A stretch of DNA of 64,000 nt from Fragum whitleyi (taxonomy: Eukaryota; Mollusca; Bivalvia; Cardiida; Cardiidae): positions 32,694,457 to 32,758,456 of the forward strand of contig OX411544.1 in NCBI GenBank assembly GCA_948146395.1, in the 5' to 3' direction. The notes below the pieces were generated by a model. The model saw nothing but the letters and a program-made list of their open reading frames with translations. It was not told where the DNA came from and did no database searches. How positions within the stretch are numbered: the first letter of the stretch is position 1; every line of letters starts with the position of its first letter. Below are positions 1 to 9,356 of the stretch, piece by piece. Made by a program: the position numbers and the translations under genes.

Positions 1-25
1 TACAGACAAGAATTTTGCAAGTGGT

Positions 26-84
26 GGGGTCAAAACAAACTGTTGTAAATGTATTGGCTCTTACAATAGTTTTGTACTGACCCC
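26..84. repeat. Short palindromic element, GGGGTCA family (decayed)
   Basis: GGGGTCAAAAC at the left and GTACTGACCCC at the right flank diverged arms containing TGTTGTAA and TTACAATAGT. It is the poorest copy of the family seen at 2978, 25607, 45418 and 63036. Confidence 0.6.
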
Positions 85-89
85 TCATT

Positions 90-1660
90 ATACAGTATAT
101 CAATTGGCAGTTTCAGATTTTGAAAGACTTTTTTCTTTGTTTCTATGTTTGAAGCAACAAGATATGAAAAATGAGTCACTACAATTAAACAAATGGCTGA
201 TTATGACATAATTATTTAAATCTAAGGTAACCATGATCCTAAAGTATATAAACATAAAAAACAAAAATTCAGTATGCTGCTTATCAAAATTATTTTCATT
301 TTTTTCAAGAAATAGAATAAATATTTAAGTTTAAATGTGTTTTAATGTTTAATTATTATTGCAAATAAAACATTTAACTAAATGCACAGAATTAAATACC
401 TACAGTTTTTGGAATTTTTATTGCAAACTTCCCTTCCCCTTTATCATTGAGGAACAAATTTCAAATAAACTTAAATTTGAAGGCCTTAGATATTTCCCAT
501 GCAATTTAAGCACATCTAGGTCATAGTTCTTTTTAAGGAGATGAAGGTCAATTTAGTGACTTGACTTTCATTATTAACCATTCTGTCCAGTTGATGAAGA
601 TATTTAAATGTTAAAATCAATTTCAATTTTAAGAACTTAATTAATGAACACACAAAATCAGGCAAAATAGCAGGATCTATTTGGGCAGAAATCTAGGCAC
701 TATAAAGGAATATGTTGATCTATGACATTTATTTCCTAATCTATGGCACACTAGATGGGTCAAAATCTGCTTTAGTAGTTACATTCTTAAAAGTATGTTT
801 TCATGTTGTAGATAATATATAGGCATCCATAATATACAGGTATTTAAATTATAAAATTAAGGCCCTATCAGATATTAAAACTACATTTATCTGCAAAATA
901 TGTAAATATAATATATTGTTGGACATAAAACAAACTAAAATTCCTTGGAGGGCCACTTAAACATCATAACTACAGCTTATTCAAGCTGTAGTTATGATGT
1001 AAAGTCGCCCATGTTTAAAACAAGATGTCAGAAAATGACTGACTAGAATAGTCATGTTTTATAAGTTATTTTACTAGTTCACCGATATTTTAATTGGCAG
1101 CATGTTTCTGTTCTTTTTACAGATGCATCTATATTTTTCACACAAGCAACCATTATTCTAAGAATGCACATACTAAAGAGAATTTTTTACCAAAACAGTA
1201 TACCATTCTAATCTAGCTAAACAGGCATGATTTTGACTATATTAAGGAAAATGATATTTTCAAGGCTTTATGTCATTTTATCTTTATCAATAGCATAAAC
1301 ATTAGGAGAAATCTTTAAATGTCATCATTTCATAGATATTTAATGTTCAATGTTTAATGTTAATATGCTTAATTCTGATCAGTTTTCTATTTTAGTTTAT
1401 AGTTTGTCAATAAATAATGAGGCTTAATAAATGTTAAATATGATTTCATCTTTTATCTTACTCAAAATTTGCTGTTTTATATCGAATTATCTAATAAGAG
1501 TGAATAAAAATATATCAAAGATACCATAAAAATTGCAAGACACATAGAAAACTTTATACACTGTGTAATATATGTAGCACTGAGTGAGGTGTGACTGTAA
1601 AAAGTGAAAAGATAGAGAGAGAGAAAAAACACACTCATATATATGTGTATGTGTGGTTAC
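90..1660. other. AT-rich intronic sequence downstream of the LNS2 exon
   Basis: I see no coding pattern. The stretch is AT-rich, with one 18 bp hairpin (961-1000) and a short purine/CA-rich stretch (about 1605-1655) just past the donor of the 1661-1821 exon. An exon for a splice-site-2 insert could lie here but I could not identify one. Confidence 0.4.
961..1000. repeat. Perfect 18 bp hairpin
   Basis: The arm at 961-978 (ACATCATAACTACAGCTT) is exactly complementary to 983-1000 around a 4 nt loop. A related stem around ACTACAGCTG / TGTAGTTATTATG occurs at 44252-44321. Confidence 0.75.
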
Positions 1661-1821
1661 CTTCCTGGAATTTCTGGTCACTTCAACGTGATGCCACTGA
1701 CCATCGTCCAATTTGAACCCATTCATATCCACCACCTTGTTAAACAGTCCTGACCCCAGGTTGATGGCCACATTGATCATTCCATTCTTCAAGGTGACTG
1801 TCATGTAATCTCGGTTCTCTC
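1661..1821 (-). CDS. nrx-1: Neurexin, internal exon encoding the middle of the LNS2-like domain
   Basis: This 161 nt minus-strand exon has acceptor TTGTAG (AG at 1823-1822) and donor AAG|GTAACC (GT at 1660-1659). It opens in phase 1, completing the glycine codon of the exon at 7503-7649, and closes in phase 0. The 53 codons read ENRDYMTVTLKNG, then NVAINLGSG, then DDGQWHHVEVTRNSRK. These are LNS hallmarks: N-L-G-S-G, D-G-x-W-H-x-V and the V-T-R-N-x-R strand typical of neurexin LNS2. The donor falls directly after V-T-R-N-S-R-K, the position of alternative splice site 2 in vertebrate neurexins. The next exon, with the end of the domain, lies beyond coordinate 1. A damaged copy of this exon lies at 3072-3176. 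Other LNS proteins (agrin, CASPR) are possible but fit less well. Confidence 0.88.
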
Positions 1822-1918
1822 CTACAATCAACAAAATCTATTAGTTTAACTTAAACAAGAAAAAGCTACAGATGGAACGACGGACAGACTGACCAACCTA
1901 CAACCTGACTCCTACATA

Positions 1919-1966
1919 TCCCCCCCCCCAATATAGTTTAGGGGGGATAAAGGGGGGGGGGGGGTA
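1919..1966. repeat. Facing poly-C and poly-G runs
   Basis: A run of about ten C (around 1920-1929) is followed by GGGGGG and a longer G run (about 1954-1966). They could pair as a hairpin, and the G runs could form a quadruplex. Probably a hypermutable simple repeat; assembly length here is unreliable. Confidence 0.6.
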
Positions 1967-1994
1967 AAGATATATTTAATTACACTATAGTATA

Positions 1995-2972
1995 AACAAG
2001 AGCCATGTTGGACATGGGCATAAGTCCCCTACCGGCTTTGTTTGTCTCAATGTTTTCCCACGCCAATTCTATCAGGGACGTCAAAACCAGGTCTTGTTAA
2101 AGGGTTAAACAAGACTTACATGAGTTGTTGTCTCTGCTGTGCCCACTATACAATTCATGGAAGCAATAGACAGATGCAAGAAATAGTATCAATAACAGTT
2201 ACCTTGTCTGATCCAAGATGTTTTTCTTCAGTCTTGTTGGTAAGAAATGAGAACTTTCACTGGAGGTGATTAATACTGCTGCATCACCACCCTGACTAAC
2301 ATGGCTTATAAATTTTTTTACATTTTAAAACAGGTTTCATCAAGTTAGCTTGCTTAGTTATTAAGTTATTGCAGGATCCATTTTTTGCCATATTTTCACT
2401 ATTTCCGTTACCATAGCAACCACACTTTTTGTCAAAGAACAAAGATAAAATGATGTGCATAATCTACACATTGCCATCTAGTCATATACCAAGTCTCATC
2501 AAATTAGCTTGCTTACTTATTAACTTATCGCAGGATCCAATATTTTTTGTCATATTTTCACTATTTCCGTAACCATAGCAACAACAATTTTAGTCTAAAA
2601 ACAAAAATAAAATGATGTGCATAATCTACACATTGCCATATAGTCATATACCAAGTCTCATCAAACTAGCTTGCTTAGTTATTATCTTATCGCAGGATCC
2701 CATTTTTGGCCATATTTTCACTATTTCTGTAACCATAGCAACCTCAATTTAAGTCGAAAAACAAAAATAAAATGATGTGCATAATCTACACATTGCCATC
2801 TAGTCATATACCAACTTTCATCAAAAACGCTTGCTTAGTTATTAAGTTATCGCGGGATCCAGATTTGAGCGGACAGACGGACGGACGGACGGATGGACAG
2901 ACGGACGGACGGACGGACAGACGGAGGGCAAACCTATAGTCCCCTCCGGTGTGAACACCGGTAGGGGACTAA
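1995..2972 (+). mobile_element. Pearl-like / Helentron-associated non-autonomous element
   Basis: The head contains AGTCCCCTACCGG (around 2022-2034). It is followed by about three tandem core units of ~160 bp (about 2331-2862), each with GCTTGCTTAGTTATTA, CGCAGGATCC and ATGATGTGCATAATCTACAC. A (GGAC/ACGG)n run follows (2868-2925). The tail can fold, with AGTCCCCTCCGGTG pairing to CACCGGTAGGGGACT. This order (head, ~160 bp cores, ACGG microsatellite, terminal hairpin) is that of bivalve pearl elements, later linked to Helentrons. No transposase is encoded. Confidence 0.75.
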
Positions 2973-2977
2973 TAAAA

Positions 2978-3047
2978 GGGGTAATCCCAAAACTATTGTA
3001 AGTGCCTATATATTTATAGGCACTTACAATAGTATTGGGCTGAACCT
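2978..3047. repeat. Short palindromic element, GGGGTCA family
   Basis: Arms CCCAAAACTATTGTAAGTGC and its complement meet at TATATATTTATA, giving an almost perfect palindrome (2986-3039). The outer ends have decayed (GGGGTAATC / GGCTGAACC). It lies immediately after the pearl-like element. Confidence 0.85.
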
Positions 3048-3071
3048 TTGAAAAGTTATGAGAATTATTTT

Positions 3072-3176
3072 TTATGAACAAGGTCTATACCCCAGATTGA
3101 TGGCCACATTGAAGATTCCATTCTTTAGGGTGTCTATCATGTAACCTCGGTTTTCTCGTACAATGCACAAAATCTG
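3072..3176 (-). pseudogene. Broken duplicate of the 1661-1821 neurexin exon
   Basis: Minus-strand reading gives ENRGYMIDTLKNG then FNVAINLG, matching the intact exon's ENRDYMTVTLKNG and NVAINLG. Similarity includes the adjacent intron bases (AGATTTTGT before the acceptor), so this is a genomic DNA copy and not a processed one. It is dead by several marks. The acceptor G is C (plus-strand position 3158, TTGTAG to TTGTAC). The reading diverges after NLG through an indel and reaches a stop at 3072-3074. The D-G-Q-W-H-H-V half and the donor are missing. It lies in the intron between the two real exons. It may be the remnant of a once alternative exon. Confidence 0.85.
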
Positions 3177-3222
3177 TAAGATTGAGTACTCAAACTTTAA
3201 GATAACTATGCTTTTTATCAAA

Positions 3223-5922
3223 CAAGTGCATGTCGTATTGCGATGCAATACAGGAGTCCCCCACCAGATAACAAAAAATCCTTTCTTATAATATACCTCC
3301 TACTTACTAGATCTATAACTGTATACAAAATTTGAAGTTGCTAGCACATTAGGTTTTGAACAAAATGTCCCAAACAAAAATATAAGAGTAAAAACAACCA
3401 AAGGCAAAAACTCGAAAAGTGGGCGGAGAAGAATGATTCTTGTACAATGAGATCTATAAGTGTACCAAGTTTGAAGTTGCTAACACTGATGGCTCAGGAG
3501 ATATAATCCAGACAAAAATGTCAGGATAAAAAAAAACAACGGACAATAACTAAAAAAGTGGGTGTGGCAGAGTAACAGTTCTTGTGTATTACACTTCTTC
3601 TCAACGAGATCTACCAGTGTAAAAAGTTTGAAGTTGCTAGGGCTTATGGTTTAGGAGATAAGTATGGGACAAAAATGTAAGGATAGAAACAACAAAGGGC
3701 AATAACTGAAAAAGTGGACATGGCAGAGTGACAGTTCTTGTACATGACACTTGTCCTCAATGATATCTATATGTGTAGCAAGTTTGATGTTTCTAGCACT
3801 TATGGTTTAGAAGATATGTTCCGGACAAAATGTAAAGGTAAAAACAAGAGGCCCAAGAGGGCCTGTATCGCTCCACTGGCTTTAACATCTTTAGACTTAC
3901 ATAAAATGAAGCTTTCTTTGAATGAAAACAACAGTTTAAAATCTATTAAGACCTATTTTATAATAGTTAACAGGGTATGGCCCACATTATACCAAATTCT
4001 CAAGTTTCAATGAAATAGGCCACTTTTTCAATAGGAGATGAATTTCAAAGATTTCGGGCTCAAAATAAGCCACACCCTGCCATGCCAATATTTAAGGGCC
4101 GATCAAAATTTTGCGAACATTTTTTGAAAAGGGTCACAGAAGGAACATTCTGGTTAAGTTTTATTGAAATCAGCCCAGTGATTCAAAAGGAAATATCGTT
4201 CAAAGATTTCAGGCTCAAAATAAGCCCCAACCTGCCACGCCTATATTTATGGGCCAGTCAATGTTTTGTGAGCATTTTTTGGAAAGGGTCACCCAAGGAA
4301 TATTCTGGTAAAGTTTCATTGAAATCGACCCAGGGGTTCAGGCGGAGAAGTTATTCAAAGAATTCAGGCTCAAAATAAGCCCAACCCTAACACGACCATA
4401 TTTGGGAGTCAATCCAAATTTCTTGAACAACTTTGACAGAGGGTCACCCAAGGAACATTCTGGTAAAGTTTCATTGAAATCGGCCTGATGATTCAGGAGG
4501 AGATGCCGTTTAAAGATTTCGGGCTCAAAAAAGCCCCACCCTGCCACGCCAATATTTATCGGCCAATCCAAATTTTTTGAACAACTTTGAAAGAGGGTCG
4601 ACCAAGGAAATTTGTGGTAAAGTTTCATTGAAATTGAACCAATGGTATGAGAGGAGATGTTATTCAAAGATTTTGGGCTCAAAATAAGCCCCGCCCTGCC
4701 ACGCCCATATTTGGGGGCCAATCAAAATTTCAGTAACAATTTTTGATAAGGGTCACACCAGTAACATTCTGGTAAAGTTTAGTTGAAATCGTCCCAGTGG
4801 TTCAGGAAAAGAAGTCGTTCAAAGATTTCGGGCTCAAAATAAGCCACGCCCTGCCACGCCCAAATTTGGGGATCAATCAAAATTTCTTGAACAATTCAAG
4901 TAAAGGGTCACCCAAGGAACATCCATGCCAAGTTTCATTGAAATTGACCCAATGGTTTGGGAGGAGAAGATTTTTAAAGATTTCAAAGTGAAAAAATGCC
5001 ACGCCCTGCCACGCCCATATTTGGGGGTCAATCAAAATTTCTTTGACAATTTTAGAAGAGGGTCACCCAAGAAACATTTCTACCAAGTTTCATGAAAATC
5101 CGCCCGTTGGTTTGGGAGGAGAAGATGTTTAAAGAAAAAGTTTACGTACGTAAACGGACGGATGGACGGACAGACACACCACCATGACAATAGCTCGCTG
5201 GCCTTCGGCCAGTGGAGCTAACAACAAAGGGCAATAACTCAAAAAGTGGGTGTGGCAGAGTAACAGTTCTTGTACATGACACTTGTGCCCATTGAGATCT
5301 ATACGTGTACAAAGTTTAAAGTTGCTAGCACTTATAGTTTAGGAGATATGATCTGGACAAGAATGTAAGACTAAAAACAACAAAGGGCGATAACTCAAAA
5401 AGTGGACATGGCAGAGTAACATTTCTTGTACATGTCACTTGTCCTCGATAAGATCTATCAGTGTACAAAGTTTTAAGTTGCTAGCACTAATGGTTTAGGA
5501 GATATGATCCAGACAAAAATGTAAGGGTAAAAACAACAAAGGGCAATAACTCAAAAAGTGGGCATGGCAGAATAACAGTTCTTGAACAAGACATTTGTCC
5601 TCAATAAGATCTATAAGTGTACCAAGCTTGAAGTTGCTAGCACTTATAGTTTAGGAGATATGATCCGGACATGAATGTAAGGCTAAAAACAACAAAGGGC
5701 AATAACTCAAAAAGTGGGTGTGGCAGAGTTATGGATCTTGAACATAACACTTCTCCTCCTCAATGAGATCTATAAGTGTACCAAGTTTGAAGTTGCTAGC
5801 ACATATGGTTTAGAAGATCTAGCCTGGACAAAAGTGTGACGGACAGACGGACTGATGGACGGACGGACAGACGGAATTGAGCAAACCTTTAGTCCCCCAA
5901 CCGGTAACCGGTGGTGGACTTA
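3223..5922 (+). mobile_element. Pearl-like element with ~125 bp core repeats (host of a nested element)
   Basis: The head contains GGAGTCCCCCACCAG (around 3253). Repeated cores include AAGTTGCTAGCACTTATGG, GGAGATATGATCC and AACAAAGGGCAATAACTC, each followed by AAAAAGTGG and GTGGCAGAGTAACAGTTCTTG. They run from 3280 to 3840 and resume at 5222-5830. A GGAC/GGACGG run (5840-5872) and a folding tail (CCGGTAACCGGTGGTGGACT) end it. The cores are interrupted by another element at 3845-5221. Confidence 0.75.
3845..5221 (+). mobile_element. Pearl-like element nested in the 3223-5922 element
   Basis: It starts AAGAGGCCCAAGAGGGCC and CGCTCCACTGGC, and ends CTGGCCTTCGGCCAGTGGAGC, so head and tail are complementary. 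In between are about eight diverged cores of ~150 bp with GTTTCATTGAAATCG, GGGTCACCCAAGGAACATTC and CACCCTGCCACGCC. A short GGACGGATGGACGGACAGAC run (5154-5173) precedes the tail. Removing it rejoins the host core phrase AAAACAACAAAGGGCAATAA. Small open frames inside it are chance frames through the repeats. Confidence 0.78.
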
Positions 5923-6189
5923 TAAAACCTCTACCTTTTACCTACTGATGAATTTGCATCTCATATTAACGTAATTCAATTCTAAGGAACATTGTTTAAA
6001 ATATATCCTTAGTGTTTGAAGTAATTTACCCTGTTGAATATTTTTCTGTATTACACGGTTGTTATTACACTGGTTAAATAACTATGAAAATGAGATAAGA
6101 ATGTATAGCAATGTTATATTTCACTATGACATCATAATACATTTGATGGTATCAATTAGGAAACAGCATTATATGTTTCGCAAAGTAAC

Positions 6190-6710
6190 TTGAATCAATT
6201 AATTTCACAGAAAATTACGATCAAGAAGGCACCTTTTACTGTGACCCAGCATTATATTGCAAAATTACTAAAATATGTGCATGGTCAACGATGTGGAGTA
6301 TTCTTTGAAAGTTTTATGCAATAATTGTAGGAATGGTGTTTACAAGAAGACCCCGATTCTGTTGCAGTACATAATTGCCAAAAGGATACAAAATGTTCAT
6401 GGTCACATGCTGAGGAACTTTCTGTGAAAGTTTCATGTGATATGTAGAAGGAGTTGTAATAACAAGAATTTTAACATGAAGGCCCATTTTCCCATGACAT
6501 CAGCATTAAAGTATCCAAAAATGGTGACAATACTCTATTTGGTCACATGTCAGATGAGAACTTTCTGTGAAAGTTACATTCAAATCCAAGCTTAATTGCT
6601 GGAGAGAAGTTGCCCTAACAAGAAATGGACATAACAACAGACAGAAAAACAGAGACGATGATACCAGGGCACAGGCACCTTTAGCTGCTGAGTGTATAAT
6701 AAAAAGTATC
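6190..6710 (+). repeat. Dispersed repeat with ~130 bp internal periodicity
   Basis: Three related units share GTCACATG...GAGGAACTTTCTGTGAAAGTT (around 6275, 6405, 6535). The end contains ACAACAGACAGAAAAACAGA and GGGCACAGGCACCTTTAGCTG. It looks like another non-autonomous element with tandem cores; the boundaries are uncertain. The rest of 5930-7100 shows nothing recognisable. Confidence 0.45.
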
Positions 6711-7104
6711 TAATAAGGGAAACACAGTATAGTTTCTTAATTTCACCTTCTCAAAAAATCCAATGTATGAGTTCAGAGAATGTGGCAAGCAATCATTCAA
6801 TTATCATTTGCACCCTCCCCCTGATATCCGCCCTGCAGATATTACATCATTTGTCTTGAAAGTTTTTTTCAGGGACATGAAACGAAAAGCAAATTGAAGA
6901 TGGGCAACCTAAACCTCTTAATTACAATGTTAAGGCTGTCCATCTTTGTTAATATTTGAACAAAATCGCAGAAAATAACAGAGGTTGATAGAGCTGGGAC
7001 AAGTACTTAAGAACCTGGGTATCGGATAGGGCAATGTTCCTGCCCGGGTCCTGAATCATTACTCATTAACTGGCTGCCCTATAAGCACTATGTACCTTTC
7101 GGGA

Positions 7105-7164
7105 TCAAATTCAGAAAAGAATTGAAGACTGTTTAAGCAGTCTTCAATTCTTTTCTGAATTTGA
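7105..7164. repeat. Perfect 27 bp hairpin
   Basis: The arm at 7105-7131 (ending GAATTGAAGACTG) pairs exactly with 7138-7164 around a 6 nt loop. The same inner stem, AATTGAAGACTG / CAGTCTTCAATT, recurs at 60942-60972, and one arm recurs near 13080-13105. It is a dispersed hairpin family. Confidence 0.85.
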
Positions 7165-7502
7165 TTTCCAGATGATCAAGTCCTCAGGCTGCTTATTTTG
7201 CAAGTCACAGACTTGCAACACCTTAATTGGTACCTAAAAACCATGTAGGAATTTGTATGTTTTAACCCCCTTTACAGAAATTTTGGATTTTCCTTTGTAT
7301 GATTTAGTTGGCAAAAAAAATATGGACAGTAATCATCATGTACTCAAGTACCTGTGGATAATAATATCTCTGGTACCCGGCTACAAAATTTCAACTCGTC
7401 CTAGCTCTAGAGGTAAACAAACATCTCATTTTAAATGAGAGTTTTGATTGGTCAATCCATGTTTTTAATTGACAGCAGTGATTTGTTTATTGACTAACTT
7501 AC

Positions 7503-7649
7503 CTGTATAAAATAATAGTCCATCCATATGAGTGGTTTTGAAATGGAGGCTAAGTCGGTCATTTTCACTAAATATTGGATCCCCTCTTTTTGATAAATCA
7601 TACATCAAATACTGGGTACCATAAAAGGATGCTTCCATCGGCTGTTTTT
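7503..7649 (-). CDS. nrx-1: Neurexin, internal exon encoding the start of an LNS/laminin-G domain (LNS2-like)
   Basis: Neurexins are presynaptic single-pass adhesion receptors with six extracellular LNS (laminin-G-like) domains and EGF repeats. This exon is 147 nt on the minus strand. It starts after a pyrimidine-rich stretch ending in CAG (AG at 7651-7650) and ends at the strong donor CAG|GTAAGT (GT at 7502-7501). It begins in phase 1 and ends in phase 1. The 48 full codons read from KQPMEASFYGTQY through YDLSKRGDP to MDGLLFYT, the usual opening of an LNS domain: the F-x-G-x-x-Y-x-x-Y-D-L-S segment, then D-x-L-S-L-x-F-K-T and D-G-L-L-x-Y-T-G. Among neurexin domains it most resembles LNS2. 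The last base plus the next exon's first two make a glycine codon, giving YTG-ENRDYM. The phase-1 acceptor requires a further upstream exon. Family assignment rests on remembered family patterns, not a search. Confidence 0.85.
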
Positions 7650-7730
7650 CTGGAAAACAAAAAGGAGACTTTTGAGAGAAGGATGTAAGATGAAACTCTA
7701 CTATAAGCAAGGAAGACAAAAGCAATTCAA

Positions 7731-7802
7731 AGGCTCAGAGCAAAATAGTTGTAACTGCCTCAAAAAACATATAGGCAGCTACAATTGTTTCGTGCTGAAC
7801 CA
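7731..7802. repeat. Short palindromic element, GGCTCAG family (diverged)
   Basis: AGGCTCAGAGCAAAATAGTTG and GTAACTGCCT face ATAGGCAGCTACAATTG and TTCGTGCTGAACCA. The loop is expanded to CAAAAAACAT. It lies 80 bp upstream (in gene orientation) of the neurexin exon acceptor. Confidence 0.75.
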
Positions 7803-7856
7803 TCGAATAAGATTTGACAGGCTTTAAGGTTTAAGCTTGACCTTGAACTGAAACAA

Positions 7857-8140
7857 GAGCATTGCATTTGGTTGCAACACTCTGCTTCAGGTGCTGGATA
7901 ATTGAAAAATCTAAGTCAAAAAAGGGCCATAACTCTTACAGAGATGCTTACAGAGTTATCCCCTTGATAGTCTGGATAGCACTTGTGATGGTGAACACAC
8001 ATACCAAGTTTCATGAAGATATCTTCAATGACAACAGAGATATGACCAAGGTTAAAGTTTGTCATGCCAACACCAACAAGGCAGGTGATCACAATAACTT
8101 GGGGTTTTCTCTGAAAACAGCTGAACTAAAAATTTGTTGA
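7857..8140 (+). repeat. Dispersed repeat family R1 (TTGATAGTCTGGATAGC)
   Basis: It shares GGTGCTGGATAAT, GGGCCATAACTCTTAC, GAGTTATCCCCTTGATAGT and TTTCATGAAG with copies at 26131, 46263 and 51288. An open frame of 92 codons crosses it and resembles the frame in the 26 kb copy. The other copies are broken, so it is treated as noncoding repeat. The similarity may continue as a second decayed unit to about 8260. Confidence 0.65.
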
Positions 8141-8639
8141 TGGTGAATACACAAGCCAAGTTTCAAGGAGAAATCTTTCATAAAAACTGAGATATGACCA
8201 AGATCAAGATTTGATACGCCAACAACAACCCCAACAACCTTTTGGAGGTGTTACAAAACAGCAGAACTAAATTATCCTTCTAAGAACATCTCCATTCATG
8301 TTTGAGATGACTTGTGTATTAATTCTTTTTAAATTCCAAGTGTAGAAGTATTGGTCCTACTAAATTTTGACTGATAGAAGCACTCACACATGGAAAGAAA
8401 AACTGACTGACTGAGACAGCCTGGACATCCCCCACACGCATACATTAGTGTTGGGCAATCGGTCAAATCAAAAATTGATAATCTGTTTTTAGTTGGAAGA
8501 GTTAATCAACTAATGATTGATTGTACAATGGTTTTCTTAGAAATTAAAACAGCACTCCCAGTTTCAGAATAGAATATGAAAGTTTATAGTTTAAACTCAT
8601 GACATAAAGACTCTTTCTGCAGACTTTACTGCCAACTTC

Positions 8640-8706
8640 ATGGCTCAGCATTAGACAGTTGTAACTGCCCCTACATATAGGCAGTTACATCTGTTTCATG
8701 CTGATT
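8640..8706. repeat. Short palindromic element, GGCTCAG family (left arm of the fold-back)
   Basis: ATGGCTCAGCATTAGACAG and TTGTAACTGCC pair with GGCAGTTACATCTG and TTTCATGCTGA. It lies inside the left arm of the 8446-9356 element. Confidence 0.8.
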
Positions 8707-9080
8707 TAAACTGATGTCGGTTTCAAAAACAATATCAGTAATTGCTTTCATTTATGCGTTATGAACTAATTAATCAATTATGAAATTTCTTAGTTGAAAA
8801 ACCTTGCTCATCACAAAATGGCTGATTATAGCCATACCTTTCTACAAAGTATCAATATTTTATTGACAATGATACTGACCTTTACAAAGACCCAATCTGA
8901 AATATTGTCAATTAGAGAGCTATCATAAGTGATGGGCAGATGAATCAATTATAATCGATAATCAGTTGGTTTAGCTTTTGATTGTGATGATTGACTAAGA
9001 AATTTCATAATCGATTAATCAGTTCCTAACACATAAATGAAAGCCATTATTTATTGTTTTTAAAACCAACATCAGTTTGA

Positions 9081-9151
9081 AGGCTCAGCTTGAAACAGTT
9101 GTAACTGCCTATAGGTTTATAGGCAGTTACAACCGTTTCACGCTGAGCCAT
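9081..9151. repeat. Short palindromic element, GGCTCAG family (right arm of the fold-back)
   Basis: AGGCTCAGCTTGAAACAG and TTGTAACTGCCTAT pair with ATAGGCAGTTACAACCG and TTTCACGCTGAGCCAT. It mirrors the 8640-8706 copy. Confidence 0.85.
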
Positions 9152-9356
9152 AAAGTTAGTAGGAAAATCTGCAGGCAGAGTCTTTAGGTCATTAGTTTTA
9201 ACTAAACTTTCACATTCTTTTCTTCAAAGGATGATACTGGTAGTGCTATATTTTTAATTTCTAAGAAAGCAATTGTACAATCGATTATTAGTTAATTTAC
9301 TCTTCCAACTAAAAACCAATTATTGATTTTGATTTAAAACTGATTGCCCAACACTA

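Larger units (their letters stand above)
1822..7502 (-). other. Neurexin intron (phase 1) between the two exons
   Basis: The intron is bounded by GTAAGT (7502 downward) and TTGTAG (ending at 1822). Almost half of it is transposon-derived: pearl-like elements at about 1995-2972 and 3223-5922, with a third nested inside the second. It also holds one short palindrome, the broken exon copy and a 60 nt hairpin. Confidence 0.8.
8446..9356. mobile_element. Fold-back element with ~370 bp inverted arms, hAT-like ends
   Basis: The left end TAGTGTTGGGCAATCGGT and right end ACTGATTGCCCAACACTA are inverted repeats. Arms extend to about 8812 and from about 8990, sharing the TTTTTAGTTGGAAGAGTTAA, AGACTCTTTCTGCAGA and AATGAAAGCMATTA segments. 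Each arm carries a copy of the ~70 bp GGCTCAG palindrome at the mirror position. Flanking 8-mers GCATACAT and GCAATAAT agree at 5 of 8, compatible with an old 8 bp target duplication (hAT type). No coding capacity. Confidence 0.7.

Noticed and set aside
2331..2862. CRISPR-like array
   Set aside because: The repeats are long adjacent cores without spacers, in a eukaryotic element ending in an ACGG run.
4082..4991. Several overlapping frames with repeated motifs (for example FKDFGLKISHALPRP-type)
   Set aside because: These are frames through tandem cores of a pearl-like element on both strands, not a protein family.
7862..8140. 92-codon frame similar to the frame at 26139-26444, suggesting a conserved small protein
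   Set aside because: It lies in dispersed repeat R1. The copies at 46263 and 51288 have the frame broken, and the similarity covers non-frame sequence equally.
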